Of a stretch of 51,296 nt of DNA, positions 7,952 through 16,771 are shown in pieces (the first letter of the stretch is position 1; each line of letters begins with the position of its first letter). The translations under genes were made by a program, and so were the position numbers. The DNA is taken from NCBI GenBank assembly GCA_002719955.1, contig PBFW01000051.1, positions 1-51,296 of the forward strand, read 5' to 3'. The notes below the pieces were generated by a model. The model was not told the origin of the DNA and made no database searches. It saw nothing but the letters and a program-made list of their open reading frames with translations. The stretch comes from Deltaproteobacteria bacterium (GTDB lineage Bacteria > Myxococcota_A > UBA9160 > UBA4427).

Positions 7952-8992
7952 TTGGCAGATAAGAAAGAGCAGCAGGACGCGGCGGGCAAGGCGGGCCGTG
8001 GTGTGACGCGGTCGATCGTGAATTCGCTGGTTCTGCTGAGTGCGCTCGGCGTATTGGTCGCCTGGGGGGCGAGCGGGATCGATACACTGAAACCCGGTGA
8101 GTCGGCCGTGATCCTGCGGTTTGGCGCTTTCGATCGCACGCGCAGCATCGAGGGACTTTTCGTTCATCTTCCCCCGCCGATCGAATCCGCGGAGATCATC
8201 AATACGAGCCGCCTTCGAACCGAGTCGTTCGGCTCGAGGCTTCAGAAAACGACACCGGGAACGCCTTCCGATGCCGAGGAGAGCGAAATCGCCCAGCGGA
8301 TCAAGCGCGATGCGATCCAGACTGCGGACAGCAATATCGTGAACGTCGCCTACGAGCTGCAATATAAGGTGGGTGATGCCTATGCCTATCGTTTCTCGAT
8401 GGCGGATCCGGGCGCCGTGCTGCACGATGCGACGGAAGCCGCGATGCGAAACGTGATCGGAAAGCGCACGATCGACGCGGTGCTCTCCCAGGATCGCAGC
8501 GAGATCGAGCGGGAGGCCCGTGCCCTGCTCGGCACGATGCTGACGGGCTATGTGACCGAAGTCGGCCATGCGGCCGCCTTCGAAGTGGGCCGAATCAATC
8601 TCGAGAAACCGCAGGCCCCCGATGCCGTCCGCGAGGCCTTCGCGGACGTGGTCAGCGCCGGTCAGGACGAGAAGCGTTCGAGTCTGCAAGCGGAGGGCGA
8701 TGCCAAGGAGATCCTCCAGCGCGCACAATCCGAGGCCGCGGAGATGCACGAACAGGCGGAGGCGTACAAGCGCGCGAAGGTGGTCGAGGCCCGGGGCGAA
8801 GCGACGCGATTCGTGGCGCTTCTGGCCGAGTATCGCGCGGCGCCCGATGTCACGCGCCGGCGGCTCTATCTGGAGACGATGGAGGAGATCCTGCCGGGTG
8901 TGGAGAAAATGGTGGTCGAGCCGAATACGGTGAATATGTTGCCGATGTTTCCGCTCGGGAATCAACCGCCGGCGGTGGGGGCGGGGCGATGA
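7952..8992 (+). CDS. HflK-like SPFH membrane protein
   Basis: A 346-residue protein with a cytoplasmic N-terminal tail, one membrane segment (about residues 22-43), and an SPFH domain beginning at 'GIDTLKPGESAVILRFGAF'. It ends in a long Ala/Glu/Arg coiled coil followed by 'YLETMEEILPGVEKMVVE', which closely resembles HflK, the partner of HflC in the complex that encloses and regulates the FtsH protease. Unlike classical HflK it has no long Gly-rich N-terminus. The start is TTG, the codon immediately after the stop of the preceding gene, with GGTGGGGA as SD. The HflC-like gene overlaps its end by 4 bp. Confidence 0.85.
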   Translation: MADKKEQQDAAGKAGRGVTRSIVNSLVLLSALGVLVAWGASGIDTLKPGESAVILRFGAFDRTRSIEGLFVHLPPPIESAEIINTSRLRTESFGSRLQKTTPGTPSDAEESEIAQRIKRDAIQTADSNIVNVAYELQYKVGDAYAYRFSMADPGAVLHDATEAAMRNVIGKRTIDAVLSQDRSEIEREARALLGTMLTGYVTEVGHAAAFEVGRINLEKPQAPDAVREAFADVVSAGQDEKRSSLQAEGDAKEILQRAQSEAAEMHEQAEAYKRAKVVEARGEATRFVALLAEYRAAPDVTRRRLYLETMEEILPGVEKMVVEPNTVNMLPMFPLGNQPPAVGAGR

Positions 8993-9909
8993 GGTTCTTC
9001 TTCTTGCTGGTGGTCTTTGGCGCGGTGATCGTCGGGGCCCTCTGGGCAGCGCAATTCGATCGGGGGCCGATCGTGATCAACCGCGCGGATGAGTATCGAC
9101 TCGTCCTTCGATGGGGCAAGCCCGTCGCGGAGCTGACCGAAGCGGGTGTGGCCTTCTACGAAACGCAGCCGATTCCCCGTCTGAGATTTCCCTTCGTTCG
9201 GATTCCCTTCGTCGATGAGGTGCTCGTCTTCGACAAGAAGGTCCAATACCTCAACGCCGCGGCGGCGGAGATCGAAATCGGCGGCAACGAGCGTCTGATC
9301 GTCGACTATTACGCTCTCTGGCAGATCGAGTCTCCCCTCGAATTCCGTCGGAGCTTCCCGGGTGGAACGACGGAAGCACGTGATCTGATTCAACGGACAG
9401 TCGGGGCTCTGGTCGGTGATGCCGTCGGGACGCTGTCGATGGCCGATCTTCTGGCGCGTGCGGAGGTCCTCAACGACCTCGACCAACGTGCGACGATGGA
9501 ACTCGCCGGTAACGGAGTCCGCGTGATCGACGTGCGGATCAATCGGACGGAGCTTCCGCTTCCAGCGGAAAATGCGACCTTCGAGCAGATGCGTGAGCAG
9601 CGCCGTGCGATCTCCCGCGAGAAGCGGGCGATCGGTGAACGTGAGGCGCGTGAGATCAGGGCGAAAGCCGAACGCGAGGCGCGGGAGCGGGTGGCCGTGG
9701 CGCGTGCCGAGTCCGAGGTCACACGCGGCGAGGGCGACGCCGAGGCGGCGCGAATCTACGCGAGTGCCTACACCAACGATCCGGAGTTCTACGCATTCGT
9801 GCGAAGCCTCGAGGCCTACCGCAAGACGCTCGGAGAGAATACGACCCTCGTCGTTTCACCGGATCACGAATTCTTCAAGTTCCTCGATCCGTCGACGGTG
9901 GCCCCCTAG
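8989..9909 (+). CDS. HflC-like SPFH membrane protein
   Basis: A 306-residue protein, ATG overlapping the previous stop (ATGA). It has one N-terminal membrane segment (residues 3-20), an SPFH domain ('NRADEYRLVLRWGKPV', 'LIVDYYALWQI'), and a coiled coil built on 'MREQRRAISREKRAIGEREA'. The diagnostic HflC ending is 'GDAEAARIYASAYTNDPEFYAFVRSLEAYRKTL' (in shorter blocks), closing with 'FFKFL'. Together with the preceding gene it should form the HflKC-type cage at the inner membrane. No ftsH lies nearby in this window. It is the third SPFH gene in a row; the order nfeD-slipin-hflK-hflC implies two SPFH systems in one operon. Confidence 0.9.
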   Translation: MRFFFLLVVFGAVIVGALWAAQFDRGPIVINRADEYRLVLRWGKPVAELTEAGVAFYETQPIPRLRFPFVRIPFVDEVLVFDKKVQYLNAAAAEIEIGGNERLIVDYYALWQIESPLEFRRSFPGGTTEARDLIQRTVGALVGDAVGTLSMADLLARAEVLNDLDQRATMELAGNGVRVIDVRINRTELPLPAENATFEQMREQRRAISREKRAIGEREAREIRAKAEREARERVAVARAESEVTRGEGDAEAARIYASAYTNDPEFYAFVRSLEAYRKTLGENTTLVVSPDHEFFKFLDPSTVAP

Positions 9910-9951
9910 GCCGGGCCCGACGGCCCGCGCACGTCGCAGCGCGCAAGCGGT

Positions 9952-9974
9952 CCGAGCGGCTCACTCCCGCTCGG
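9952..9974. terminator. hairpin between convergent hflC-like and LptF/G genes
   Basis: Perfect 8-bp arms CCGAGCGG and CCGCTCGG with a 7-nt loop lie in the 110-bp gap between converging stops. There is no flanking T-run in either direction, so it may act as a bidirectional 3'-end structure. Confidence 0.5.
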
Positions 9975-10019
9975 CGAGGGCGCTCCGCGCCAAGATCGAC
10001 CGGTGCGATCCGCGGCCGG

Positions 10020-11165
10020 CTAGCGCGCCCGTTGGAAGATCCCGAAGGCGGCCGTGATGCTGAAGAGCGCCATCGTCAGCCAGGGGGTGATCCCGACCGG
10101 AATCAATTCTTCCTGTGCGAGTGCACGACCGATGCTCTCGAGCAGGAAATAGATGCTGAGAGTGAAGACGGCCGCGGTCGCCGGCCCGGCAATTCGCCCA
10201 CGCCCATCGACTCGAAGCGCGAAGGGCATCGCCAGCAGGGCGAAAGCCAATACGAGCCAGGGGCTGCTCAACCGCTGGTGGTAGCGCCCCCATGCCTGCC
10301 GGATCTTGGCGGGGGTCACCCGGGGATCACTGTCGAGGTAGCGGGCGAGGTCTGGAAGGGTCAGTAGCTTCGGATCCGCGCCGAGCAGGAGATCGCCTCG
10401 CAGGGCGCCGAGGTCGAGGATGACTGAGGCCGATTCTTCGAGGGTCGGCTCCGCGTGGATGTCATCGGGTTCGAATCTCCAGATACGCGCGTCTTCGATG
10501 TGCCAGATGCCGTCGACCGCGACCCTGACCCGTTCTGCGCGCACGACTCGGAGCACCCGTCCCTCCGGGCTCCGTTCAAAGATCTCGACCTTGTGGAGCG
10601 TTCGCGTTTCGGGGTCTGCGTGGGTGATATTCGTGATGGTCCCGCCATTGTGATACCAGAAGGAGTCGTTGCGGAATTCGATCTGGCTCTCGCGGTCATG
10701 GTTCTGGCCGGACCAGATCCGATCGGCCCGGAGAATCACCGTTTCGTGGAGAACCGCCGTCGCAAGCGATAGGATCAGGGCCGTGGCCAGGATCGGCGCG
10801 ATGACCCGAATCGGTCTCACACCGCCGCTCTCGATGGCCAGGATTTCCAGGCTGCGGCCGGCGACCGCGAGGGTGGTGAAGACTGCGATGAAGCTCGCGA
10901 TCGGAAGGACGTCCGCCAGGTAATAGGACGTGAGGCGGAGTCCTAGATAGCGAAGAGTATTGGCGACGGGCGCGAATCCCGCTGCGCCGGCGGATTCGGA
11001 GGGGGCCGCGAGATCGGTCGCGGAGAGACGCGCGGCGTTGAAGGCCCAGACGTCGTCGAGATTCAGGACGAGTTCGATCGTCGCCAACACGAGAAATGCG
11101 ACGGCAAGGACCATCGCTAAGAGGCCTAGGAATCGTCCGACGAAGTAGTGCGACAGAATCCGCAC
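10020..11165 (-). CDS. LptF/LptG-family permease (YjgP/YjgQ), LPS export
   Basis: A 381-residue inner-membrane protein of the type that pairs with LptB to extract lipopolysaccharide and push it through the periplasmic bridge. It begins with the family's N-terminal 'LSHYFVGRFLGLLAMVLAVAF' membrane segment. Further segments lie around residues 85-145, then a periplasmic beta-jellyroll-like region (about 150-290), and three C-terminal segments ending in 'GITPWLTMALFSITAAFGI'. 'RRAL'-type conserved motifs are not distinctive enough to say F or G. The start codon is GTG, with no good SD visible. Only one permease gene is present, so its usual partner must lie elsewhere. Confidence 0.88.
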   Translation of the reverse strand: MRILSHYFVGRFLGLLAMVLAVAFLVLATIELVLNLDDVWAFNAARLSATDLAAPSESAGAAGFAPVANTLRYLGLRLTSYYLADVLPIASFIAVFTTLAVAGRSLEILAIESGGVRPIRVIAPILATALILSLATAVLHETVILRADRIWSGQNHDRESQIEFRNDSFWYHNGGTITNITHADPETRTLHKVEIFERSPEGRVLRVVRAERVRVAVDGIWHIEDARIWRFEPDDIHAEPTLEESASVILDLGALRGDLLLGADPKLLTLPDLARYLDSDPRVTPAKIRQAWGRYHQRLSSPWLVLAFALLAMPFALRVDGRGRIAGPATAAVFTLSIYFLLESIGRALAQEELIPVGITPWLTMALFSITAAFGIFQRAR

Positions 11166-11261
11166 TTGAGCGAGTCTAGCAGGTTGTCGACGGACTTCGG
11201 CGCGCCGATCACGCCCTGGACGAGCCGGTTGCGGACAGAGATGGAACGGATGGAGTAGTCG

Positions 11262-12209
11262 TTGGAGATCTTTCGGGGTATTTCAGATCTGACGCGTGAG
11301 TTCACGCGGCCGGTGCTCACCATCGGGAATTTTGATGGCGTTCACCGCGGACACCAGGCGATCCTGGATCTCGTGATCGAGCGCGCCCATGCGCTCGAGG
11401 GCGAGTCGGTCCTCTACACTTTCGAGCCCCATCCGCGGCGGGTTCTCCAGCCCGATGTCGATCTTCGGCTGCTCGACACCTTCGAGCAGAAGGTCGAGAC
11501 GTTGGAAGCGTTGGGGCTCGACGCCGTCATCGCGGAGCCCTTCGACCTGGCGTTTGCAAAAATCACTCCTGAAGCCTTCGTCGAGCAGTTGATCCACGAG
11601 CGGATTCGGCCCGTCGAGGTCTTCGTTGGCTACGACTTCCATTTCGGCCGCGATCGGGAGGGTTCGATGCGCCTCCTGACGGATCGGGGTCCGCATCTCG
11701 GCTTTTCGGTCACGGTCGTCCCCGAGGTTTCCGTCGAGGGCCGAGACGTCAACTCGACCCGGATTCGGGAGCTGCTCGCCGCTGGCGAGGTCGAGGAGGC
11801 CGCCGCCCTGCTCGGACGCCCCTTCTGCGCCCGCGGTGAGGTGGCCGTAGGCGATCGACGCGGCCGAACGATCGGGTTTCCGACCGCCAACCTGGCTCCC
11901 GAGACCGAGATCCTGCCCGCCCCGGGGGTCTATTTCGGGCGGATTCGCTGCGTACGCGGGGGGGGCGAATGGGCGGGCAAGACCCTGCCGGTCGTCACGA
12001 ATGTCGGATATCGCCCGACTTTTCGCGACGGTCGAGATCTGGTGGCCGAGGCCCATGTGATCGATTTCTCCGGGGATCTCTATGGCGCGGAGATCGACCT
12101 CACTTTTGAGGGACGGCTCCGTGGCGAGCGACGCTTCGAATCGGTCGACGCCTTGCGCGAGCAGATCGCCCGTGACGTCGACGAAGCGCGCATTCGCCTG
12201 AGCCTCTGA
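11262..12209 (+). CDS. ribF: bifunctional riboflavin kinase / FAD synthetase
   Basis: A 315-residue cytoplasmic enzyme making FMN from riboflavin and then FAD. The N-terminal adenylyltransferase domain has 'LTIGNFDGVHRGHQAIL' (the (H/T)xGH-type nucleotide motif) and 'VGYDFHFGRDREGS'. The C-terminal kinase domain starts near residue 185, with 'GRTIGFPTANLAPE', 'PGVYFGRI' and 'NVGYRPTF', and ends 'LREQIARDVDEAR'. The start is TTG at 11262 with GGATGGAG upstream; the N-terminus 'MEIFRGI' is typical. It is monocistronic here, divergent from the permease gene with 96 bp between start codons. Confidence 0.95.
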   Translation: MEIFRGISDLTREFTRPVLTIGNFDGVHRGHQAILDLVIERAHALEGESVLYTFEPHPRRVLQPDVDLRLLDTFEQKVETLEALGLDAVIAEPFDLAFAKITPEAFVEQLIHERIRPVEVFVGYDFHFGRDREGSMRLLTDRGPHLGFSVTVVPEVSVEGRDVNSTRIRELLAAGEVEEAAALLGRPFCARGEVAVGDRRGRTIGFPTANLAPETEILPAPGVYFGRIRCVRGGGEWAGKTLPVVTNVGYRPTFRDGRDLVAEAHVIDFSGDLYGAEIDLTFEGRLRGERRFESVDALREQIARDVDEARIRLSL

Positions 12210-12346
12210 TCCGCGCGCCCGCGGCGCTTCGAAACGGACGCAGGTCGAGTTCTTGCTGAGGCCTCTGCGAGCGGGGAAGTGTCCGTCGAGGATGAAACGG
12301 GCGTGGGGTGTGGCCCGTCCGGAGCGTCCTTTCCCCTACGTCGCAG

Positions 12347-12416
12347 GGTGTGCCCCCCATCACACCGTTTCGGGGGCAACCCCGAGACCGCCCGTCCACA
12401 GGGTTCAAGTCAACCC
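12347..12416 (+). ncRNA. possible structured leader RNA upstream of pilB: three consecutive hairpins
   Basis: Three hairpins follow one another within 70 nt of the 333-bp gap before pilB. The first is GGTGTG / CACACC with a C-rich 8-nt loop (12347-12366). The second is CGGGG-GCAA-CCCCG, a perfect 5-bp stem closed by a GNRA tetraloop (12371-12384). The third is GGGTT / AACCC with a 6-nt loop (12401-12416). The pilB start is about 125 nt downstream. The conserved segments of the c-di-GMP-I (GEMM) riboswitch, which precedes pilus genes in some related bacteria, are absent. This may be an uncharacterised leader or chance folding in GC-rich DNA. Confidence 0.3.
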
Positions 12417-12542
12417 GGTTCTCCGCCGATAACTCAGCGAGATTGCGTTTGTTTTGCGACGTGCAGAACGCGCACGAAGTGACCCAACGGCGTTGGTTCC
12501 GCGGATCTGCGGAATCGTCTGCCGTGTGGGGGAGGGGTTCCG

Positions 12543-14252
12543 TTGAACGAGCGCATCGGAGAGCTGCTGGTGAAAGAGAATCGGCTCTCTTCCGAGCAGT
12601 TGCTCAAGGCCCGGGAAGAGGCAGCCACCAAGGGCAAGCGACTTGGTGCGCAGATCACAGCGCTCGGCTTCATGGACGAGAACGAACTCACCGAGTTCGT
12701 TGCGAAACAATACGGTGTTCCCTCGATCTGCCTCGATGATTTCGAGATCGAAGCCGAAGTGCTCGCGCTCATCCCCGAAGAGGTGGCCAACAAACACGGT
12801 GTCGTTCCGGTCAACCGAGCGGGCTCGACGCTGATCCTCGCGACGGCAGACCCGTCGAATATCTTCGCCCTCGACGACATCAAATTCCTGACCGGGTACA
12901 ACATCCAGCCGGTCGTCGCGTCCGAGGATGCCATCCGCGCCGCGATCGAGAAGTATTACGCCGAGCCCGAGGAAGACCTTCTCGATGACGTGATGGCGGG
13001 TTTCGACGACGAGGGAATCGATTTCGTCTCCGGCGACGAGGAAGAGGACGCAGCCGGTCTCGCGAAGGAGGCCGAGGACGCACCGGTCGTCAAGCTGGTG
13101 AACCTGATCCTGACCGACGCGATCAAGAAAAACGCATCGGATATCCACATCGAGCCTTACGAGAAGTCATTTCGTGTTCGCTACCGCATCGACGGCGTGC
13201 TCTACGAGGTGATGAAGCCGCCGCTCAAGCTCAAGAACGCGCTCACCTCACGCGTCAAGATCATGTCCGAACTCGATATCGCCGAACGGCGATTGCCCCA
13301 GGATGGCCGCATCAAGCTGAAGATGGGCAAGGGGCGCGAGATGGATTTTCGTGTCTCGGTCCTGCCGACACTCTTCGGCGAGAAGATCGTCCTTCGTCTC
13401 CTGGACAAGAGCAATCTGCAGCTCGACATGACGAAGCTCGGTTTCGAGCAGGCTCAGCTCGATGATTTCAAGGAGTGTATCCACCAGCCCTTTGGCATGG
13501 TGCTCGTCACCGGCCCGACGGGTTCTGGTAAGACGACGACACTCTATTCGGCGCTTTCCGAGCTGAATCAGACGAGCGAGAACCTCTCGACGGCGGAGGA
13601 TCCGGTCGAGTTCAATCTCGGCGGGATCAACCAGGTTCAGATGCACGAGGATATCGGGCTGAACTTTGCCGCCGCGCTCCGTTCCTTCCTTCGTCAGGAC
13701 CCCGACATCATCATGGTCGGTGAGATTCGCGATTTCGAGACCGCGGAAATTTCGGTCAAGGCGGCCCTCACGGGCCATATGGTCCTCTCGACGCTGCATA
13801 CGAACGACGCGCCCTCGACGATCAATCGACTCTTGAATATGGGCATCGAGCCCTTCCTGGTTTCTTCGGCGGTCAACTGCATCGTCGCCCAGCGTCTCGC
13901 GCGCCGGATCTGCTCCGAGTGCGTCGGCGATGATCCGGACGTCGACATGGAGCAGGTGGCGACCGTCGGTCTCACGGATGAAGAGGTCAAATCCTATCGG
14001 GCCAAGAAGGGCCAGGGATGTGGTGCCTGTTCGGATACGGGCTTCAAGGGCCGGGTCGCGATCTACGAGGTCATGGTCATGACCGACTCGCTCAAGGAAT
14101 TCGTGCTGAACGGGGCCTCGGGGGCGGAGATCAAGCGCGAGGCGATTCGCGGTGGAATGGTCACGCTTCGCCGGAGTGCGCTCAACATGATGCTCGAAGG
14201 TGTCACGACGATCTCGGAAGTGTTTCGGGTCAGCGCAGCGGATTCGTCCTAG
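12543..14252 (+). CDS. pilB: type IV pilus extension ATPase PilB
   Basis: A 569-residue GspE/PilB-family hexameric ATPase that drives pilin polymerisation at the inner-membrane platform. The N-terminal domain (residues 1-140) is the GspE-N/MshEN type. The ATPase core carries Walker A GPTGSGKT (324-331), the Asp box (around 345-360), Walker B 'PDIIMVGEIRD' (387-397) and the His box ('LSTLHTND'). The zinc-binding tetracysteine is C457, C460, C493 and C496, as in PilB/GspE but not PilT. The acidic linker at 141-178 is prominent. The start is TTG with GGAGGGG 5 nt upstream. It is the first gene of a pilB-T-C-S-R cluster. c-di-GMP binding by the N-domain is possible in this family but I cannot verify it. 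Confidence 0.96.
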   Translation: MNERIGELLVKENRLSSEQLLKAREEAATKGKRLGAQITALGFMDENELTEFVAKQYGVPSICLDDFEIEAEVLALIPEEVANKHGVVPVNRAGSTLILATADPSNIFALDDIKFLTGYNIQPVVASEDAIRAAIEKYYAEPEEDLLDDVMAGFDDEGIDFVSGDEEEDAAGLAKEAEDAPVVKLVNLILTDAIKKNASDIHIEPYEKSFRVRYRIDGVLYEVMKPPLKLKNALTSRVKIMSELDIAERRLPQDGRIKLKMGKGREMDFRVSVLPTLFGEKIVLRLLDKSNLQLDMTKLGFEQAQLDDFKECIHQPFGMVLVTGPTGSGKTTTLYSALSELNQTSENLSTAEDPVEFNLGGINQVQMHEDIGLNFAAALRSFLRQDPDIIMVGEIRDFETAEISVKAALTGHMVLSTLHTNDAPSTINRLLNMGIEPFLVSSAVNCIVAQRLARRICSECVGDDPDVDMEQVATVGLTDEEVKSYRAKKGQGCGACSDTGFKGRVAIYEVMVMTDSLKEFVLNGASGAEIKREAIRGGMVTLRRSALNMMLEGVTTISEVFRVSAADSS

Positions 14253-14326
14253 GGCCGCGATTTGCGGGTTCCAGGCCCTGGGTGGGTAGGAAATAAGTAG
14301 GAAACAAGAAGAGAGAGGAATTCGTC

Positions 14327-15442
14327 TTGGCGAATATGCATCAACTCCTGAAGACGATGATCGAGAAGGGCGCGAGCGATCTTCATGTGACGACCGGTTC
14401 ACCGCCGCAGCTTCGCATCGACGGCAAGCTGCATCCGCTCAAGATGCCCCCGCTCAGTCCCCAGGAGACGAAGCAGCTCTGCTATTCCGTCCTGACGGAT
14501 GCCCAGAAACATCGTTTCGAGGAGACGAGCGAGCTCGATCTCTCCTTCAGTGTCCAGAAGCTCTCACGCTTTCGAGGCAATGTCTTCGTTCAGCGGGGCA
14601 ATGTCGCCGGCGCCTTCCGCGCGATTCCCTTCAAGATCCTGACCTTCGAGGAACTCGGTGTGCCGCCGATCGTGGCGGAGCTCGCCAAGAAGCCACGTGG
14701 GTTGATTCTCGTCACGGGTCCGACGGGTTCGGGAAAGTCGACGACGCTCGCGAGCATCATCGACAGCATCAACCGCGAGCGAAACGAGCATATTGTCACG
14801 ATCGAGGACCCGATCGAATACCTGCATCCCCACAAGGGCTGTATCGTCAATCAACGTGAGATCGGATCGGATACGGAATCCTTCAAGGCAGCCCTCAAAT
14901 ATATTCTGCGTCAGGATCCCGACGTCGTGCTGATCGGCGAGCTGCGCGACCTCGAAACGATCGAGGCGGCGCTGACCGTTGCGGAGACGGGCCATCTCGC
15001 CTTCGCGACCCTGCATACGAACTCCGCCATCCAGACGATCAACCGGATCGTCGACGTCTTCCCGCCCTATCAGCAGTCGCAGATTCGACAACAGCTCTCC
15101 TTCGTGCTCGAAGCCGTGATGTGTCAGACGCTGCTGCCGCGGGCGAATGGGCCGGGGCGCGCTCTGGCGCTCGAGGTGATGGTTCCGAACGCCGCGATTC
15201 GCGCGCTGATGCGCGATGACAAGATCCATCAGATCTATTCATCCATGCAGGTGGGGCAGGGCCGATCGGGAATGCAGACGATGAATCAATGTCTGGCATC
15301 TCTCGTGACGCGACGGCTCGTCGATGCGGAAATGGCCAAGGGGCGAAGCCCGGACGTCGAAGAGCTTCAGGCACTGATCAACAAGGGGCCGGAAGCGGCG
15401 GGAGCCGCAGGCCGCCGTCGCACCGGAAGCGCTCGATCGTGA
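14327..15442 (+). CDS. pilT: type IV pilus retraction ATPase PilT
   Basis: A 371-residue hexameric ATPase that powers pilus depolymerisation, giving twitching and DNA uptake. Walker A is GPTGSGKS (131-138), with 'TIEDPIEY', Walker B 'PDVVLIGELRD' and 'LATLHTNSA'-type His box. The PilT-specific C-terminal motif appears as 'AIRALMRDDKIHQ', close to the AIRNLIRE consensus needed for retraction. There is no tetracysteine, which separates it from PilB. The start is TTG at 14327 with an AGAGAGG SD 10 nt upstream; the ATG nine bases later lacks an SD. A short Ala/Arg-rich C-terminal tail is not conserved. It is followed after 56 bp by pilC. Confidence 0.95.
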   Translation: MANMHQLLKTMIEKGASDLHVTTGSPPQLRIDGKLHPLKMPPLSPQETKQLCYSVLTDAQKHRFEETSELDLSFSVQKLSRFRGNVFVQRGNVAGAFRAIPFKILTFEELGVPPIVAELAKKPRGLILVTGPTGSGKSTTLASIIDSINRERNEHIVTIEDPIEYLHPHKGCIVNQREIGSDTESFKAALKYILRQDPDVVLIGELRDLETIEAALTVAETGHLAFATLHTNSAIQTINRIVDVFPPYQQSQIRQQLSFVLEAVMCQTLLPRANGPGRALALEVMVPNAAIRALMRDDKIHQIYSSMQVGQGRSGMQTMNQCLASLVTRRLVDAEMAKGRSPDVEELQALINKGPEAAGAAGRRRTGSARS

Positions 15443-15498
15443 CCAAGGATTTCGATGATGTCGCGAAGCTCCGCTTCGTCCTCGTAGGAGACTGACCG

Positions 15499-16710
15499 AT
15501 GCCGATTTATCTCTGGAATGCGAAGACGCGTTCGGGTGGCAAGAAGAAGGGCGAACTCGAGGCAGCGACCTCGGAAGCAGTCGCGCTTCACATCAAGAAC
15601 ATGGGGCTCATTCCGGACAAGGTGAAGAAAAAGCCGAAGGATGTCTCGGAGGTCTTTCCCTTCCTCGCTCCCAAGGTGACGATCAAGGATCTGGTCGTCT
15701 TCACGCGCCAATTCGCCGTGATGGTCGATGCCGGCCTGCCCCTGGTCCAGTGTCTACAGATCCTCGCAGATCAGCAGGAAAATATTACCTTCAAGAGCGT
15801 GCTTCGAGCGGTGCGTGGCGACGTCGAGTCGGGTCACACTTTCGCCGAATCGCTTGGCAAGCATCCGAAGGTCTTCGATGACCTCTTCGTGAACTTGATC
15901 GCTGCGGGTGAGGTCGGTGGCATTCTCGATACGATCCTGAATCGTCTCGCCGTACAGCTCGAGAAGCAGGAAAAACTTCGCAAGCAGCTTAAGGGCGCCA
16001 TGGTCTATCCGGCTACGGTTTCCGTGATCGCTCTCGCGTGTATCGTGCTGCTGCTCGTCAAGGTGATCCCGGTTTTCGAACAGATGTTCGCCGACTTCGG
16101 CGGGACGCTCCCGGGGCCGACGCAGATGGTCATCTCGCTGAGTAATTGGATGCAGGCCTATATCGTCTACGTATTGGCCGGTGTCTTCGCCGCCTTTTCG
16201 CTCTTCGCTCAGGCTCGCACGCGGAGCCCGGCGTTCCGCTATCGCACGGATGCGCTTGCGCTCAGTCTTCCCGTATTCGGCAATATCATCAAGAAAGTCG
16301 CCGTCGCGCGCTTCACGCGCACACTCGGAACGATGATCTCCTCGGGTGTTCCGATTCTCGATGGCCTCGACATCGTAGCCAAGACCGCTGGCAACATGAT
16401 CATCGAAGAGGAACTCCAGCTGACGCGTCAGTCGATCTCCGAGGGGAAGACGATCGCCGAACCGCTCAGGGGTTCGAAGATCTTTCCCGGGATGATGGTT
16501 CAGATGGTTTCGGTCGGTGAGGAGACGGGCTCCATGGAGGTCATGCTCACCAAGATCGCGGATTTCTACGACGACGAGGTCGACTCGGCGGTTGCAGGTC
16601 TGACGGCGCTGCTCGAACCGATCATGATGGTGTTCATGGGGGGCTCGATTGGAACGATCCTGATCGCCATGTACCTGCCGATCTTCACGATCGCCGACAC
16701 CATCACATGA
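15499..16710 (+). CDS. pilC: type IV pilus inner-membrane platform protein PilC
   Basis: A 403-residue GspF-family protein forming the inner-membrane platform to which PilB and PilT dock. Two GspF domains are visible (about residues 68-195 and 271-395), each followed by membrane segments: around 168-195, 215-235 and 372-398. The N-terminus 'MPIYLWNAKTRSGGKKKGEL' is typical of PilC. 'SGVPILDGL' and 'EETGSMEVMLTKIADFYDDEVD' mark the second domain. The ATG has a GTAGGAGA SD. It sits between the two motor genes and the pilS/pilR regulators, the classic order. Confidence 0.95.
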   Translation: MPIYLWNAKTRSGGKKKGELEAATSEAVALHIKNMGLIPDKVKKKPKDVSEVFPFLAPKVTIKDLVVFTRQFAVMVDAGLPLVQCLQILADQQENITFKSVLRAVRGDVESGHTFAESLGKHPKVFDDLFVNLIAAGEVGGILDTILNRLAVQLEKQEKLRKQLKGAMVYPATVSVIALACIVLLLVKVIPVFEQMFADFGGTLPGPTQMVISLSNWMQAYIVYVLAGVFAAFSLFAQARTRSPAFRYRTDALALSLPVFGNIIKKVAVARFTRTLGTMISSGVPILDGLDIVAKTAGNMIIEEELQLTRQSISEGKTIAEPLRGSKIFPGMMVQMVSVGEETGSMEVMLTKIADFYDDEVDSAVAGLTALLEPIMMVFMGGSIGTILIAMYLPIFTIADTIT

Positions 16711-16771
16711 ACCTCCCCCTCCGAGGTCGCCTGCGAGGCGCTTTGACGGGGACAGAGAAGGACGGGTAGCC

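Noticed and set aside
7748..8965. 405-codon minus-strand frame opposite the SPFH genes
   Set aside because: Antisense shadow; the plus strand has HflK motifs across the whole length.
12210..12542. c-di-GMP-I (GEMM) riboswitch upstream of pilB
   Set aside because: The conserved GEMM segments are absent, although hairpins, including a GNRA-capped one, are present.
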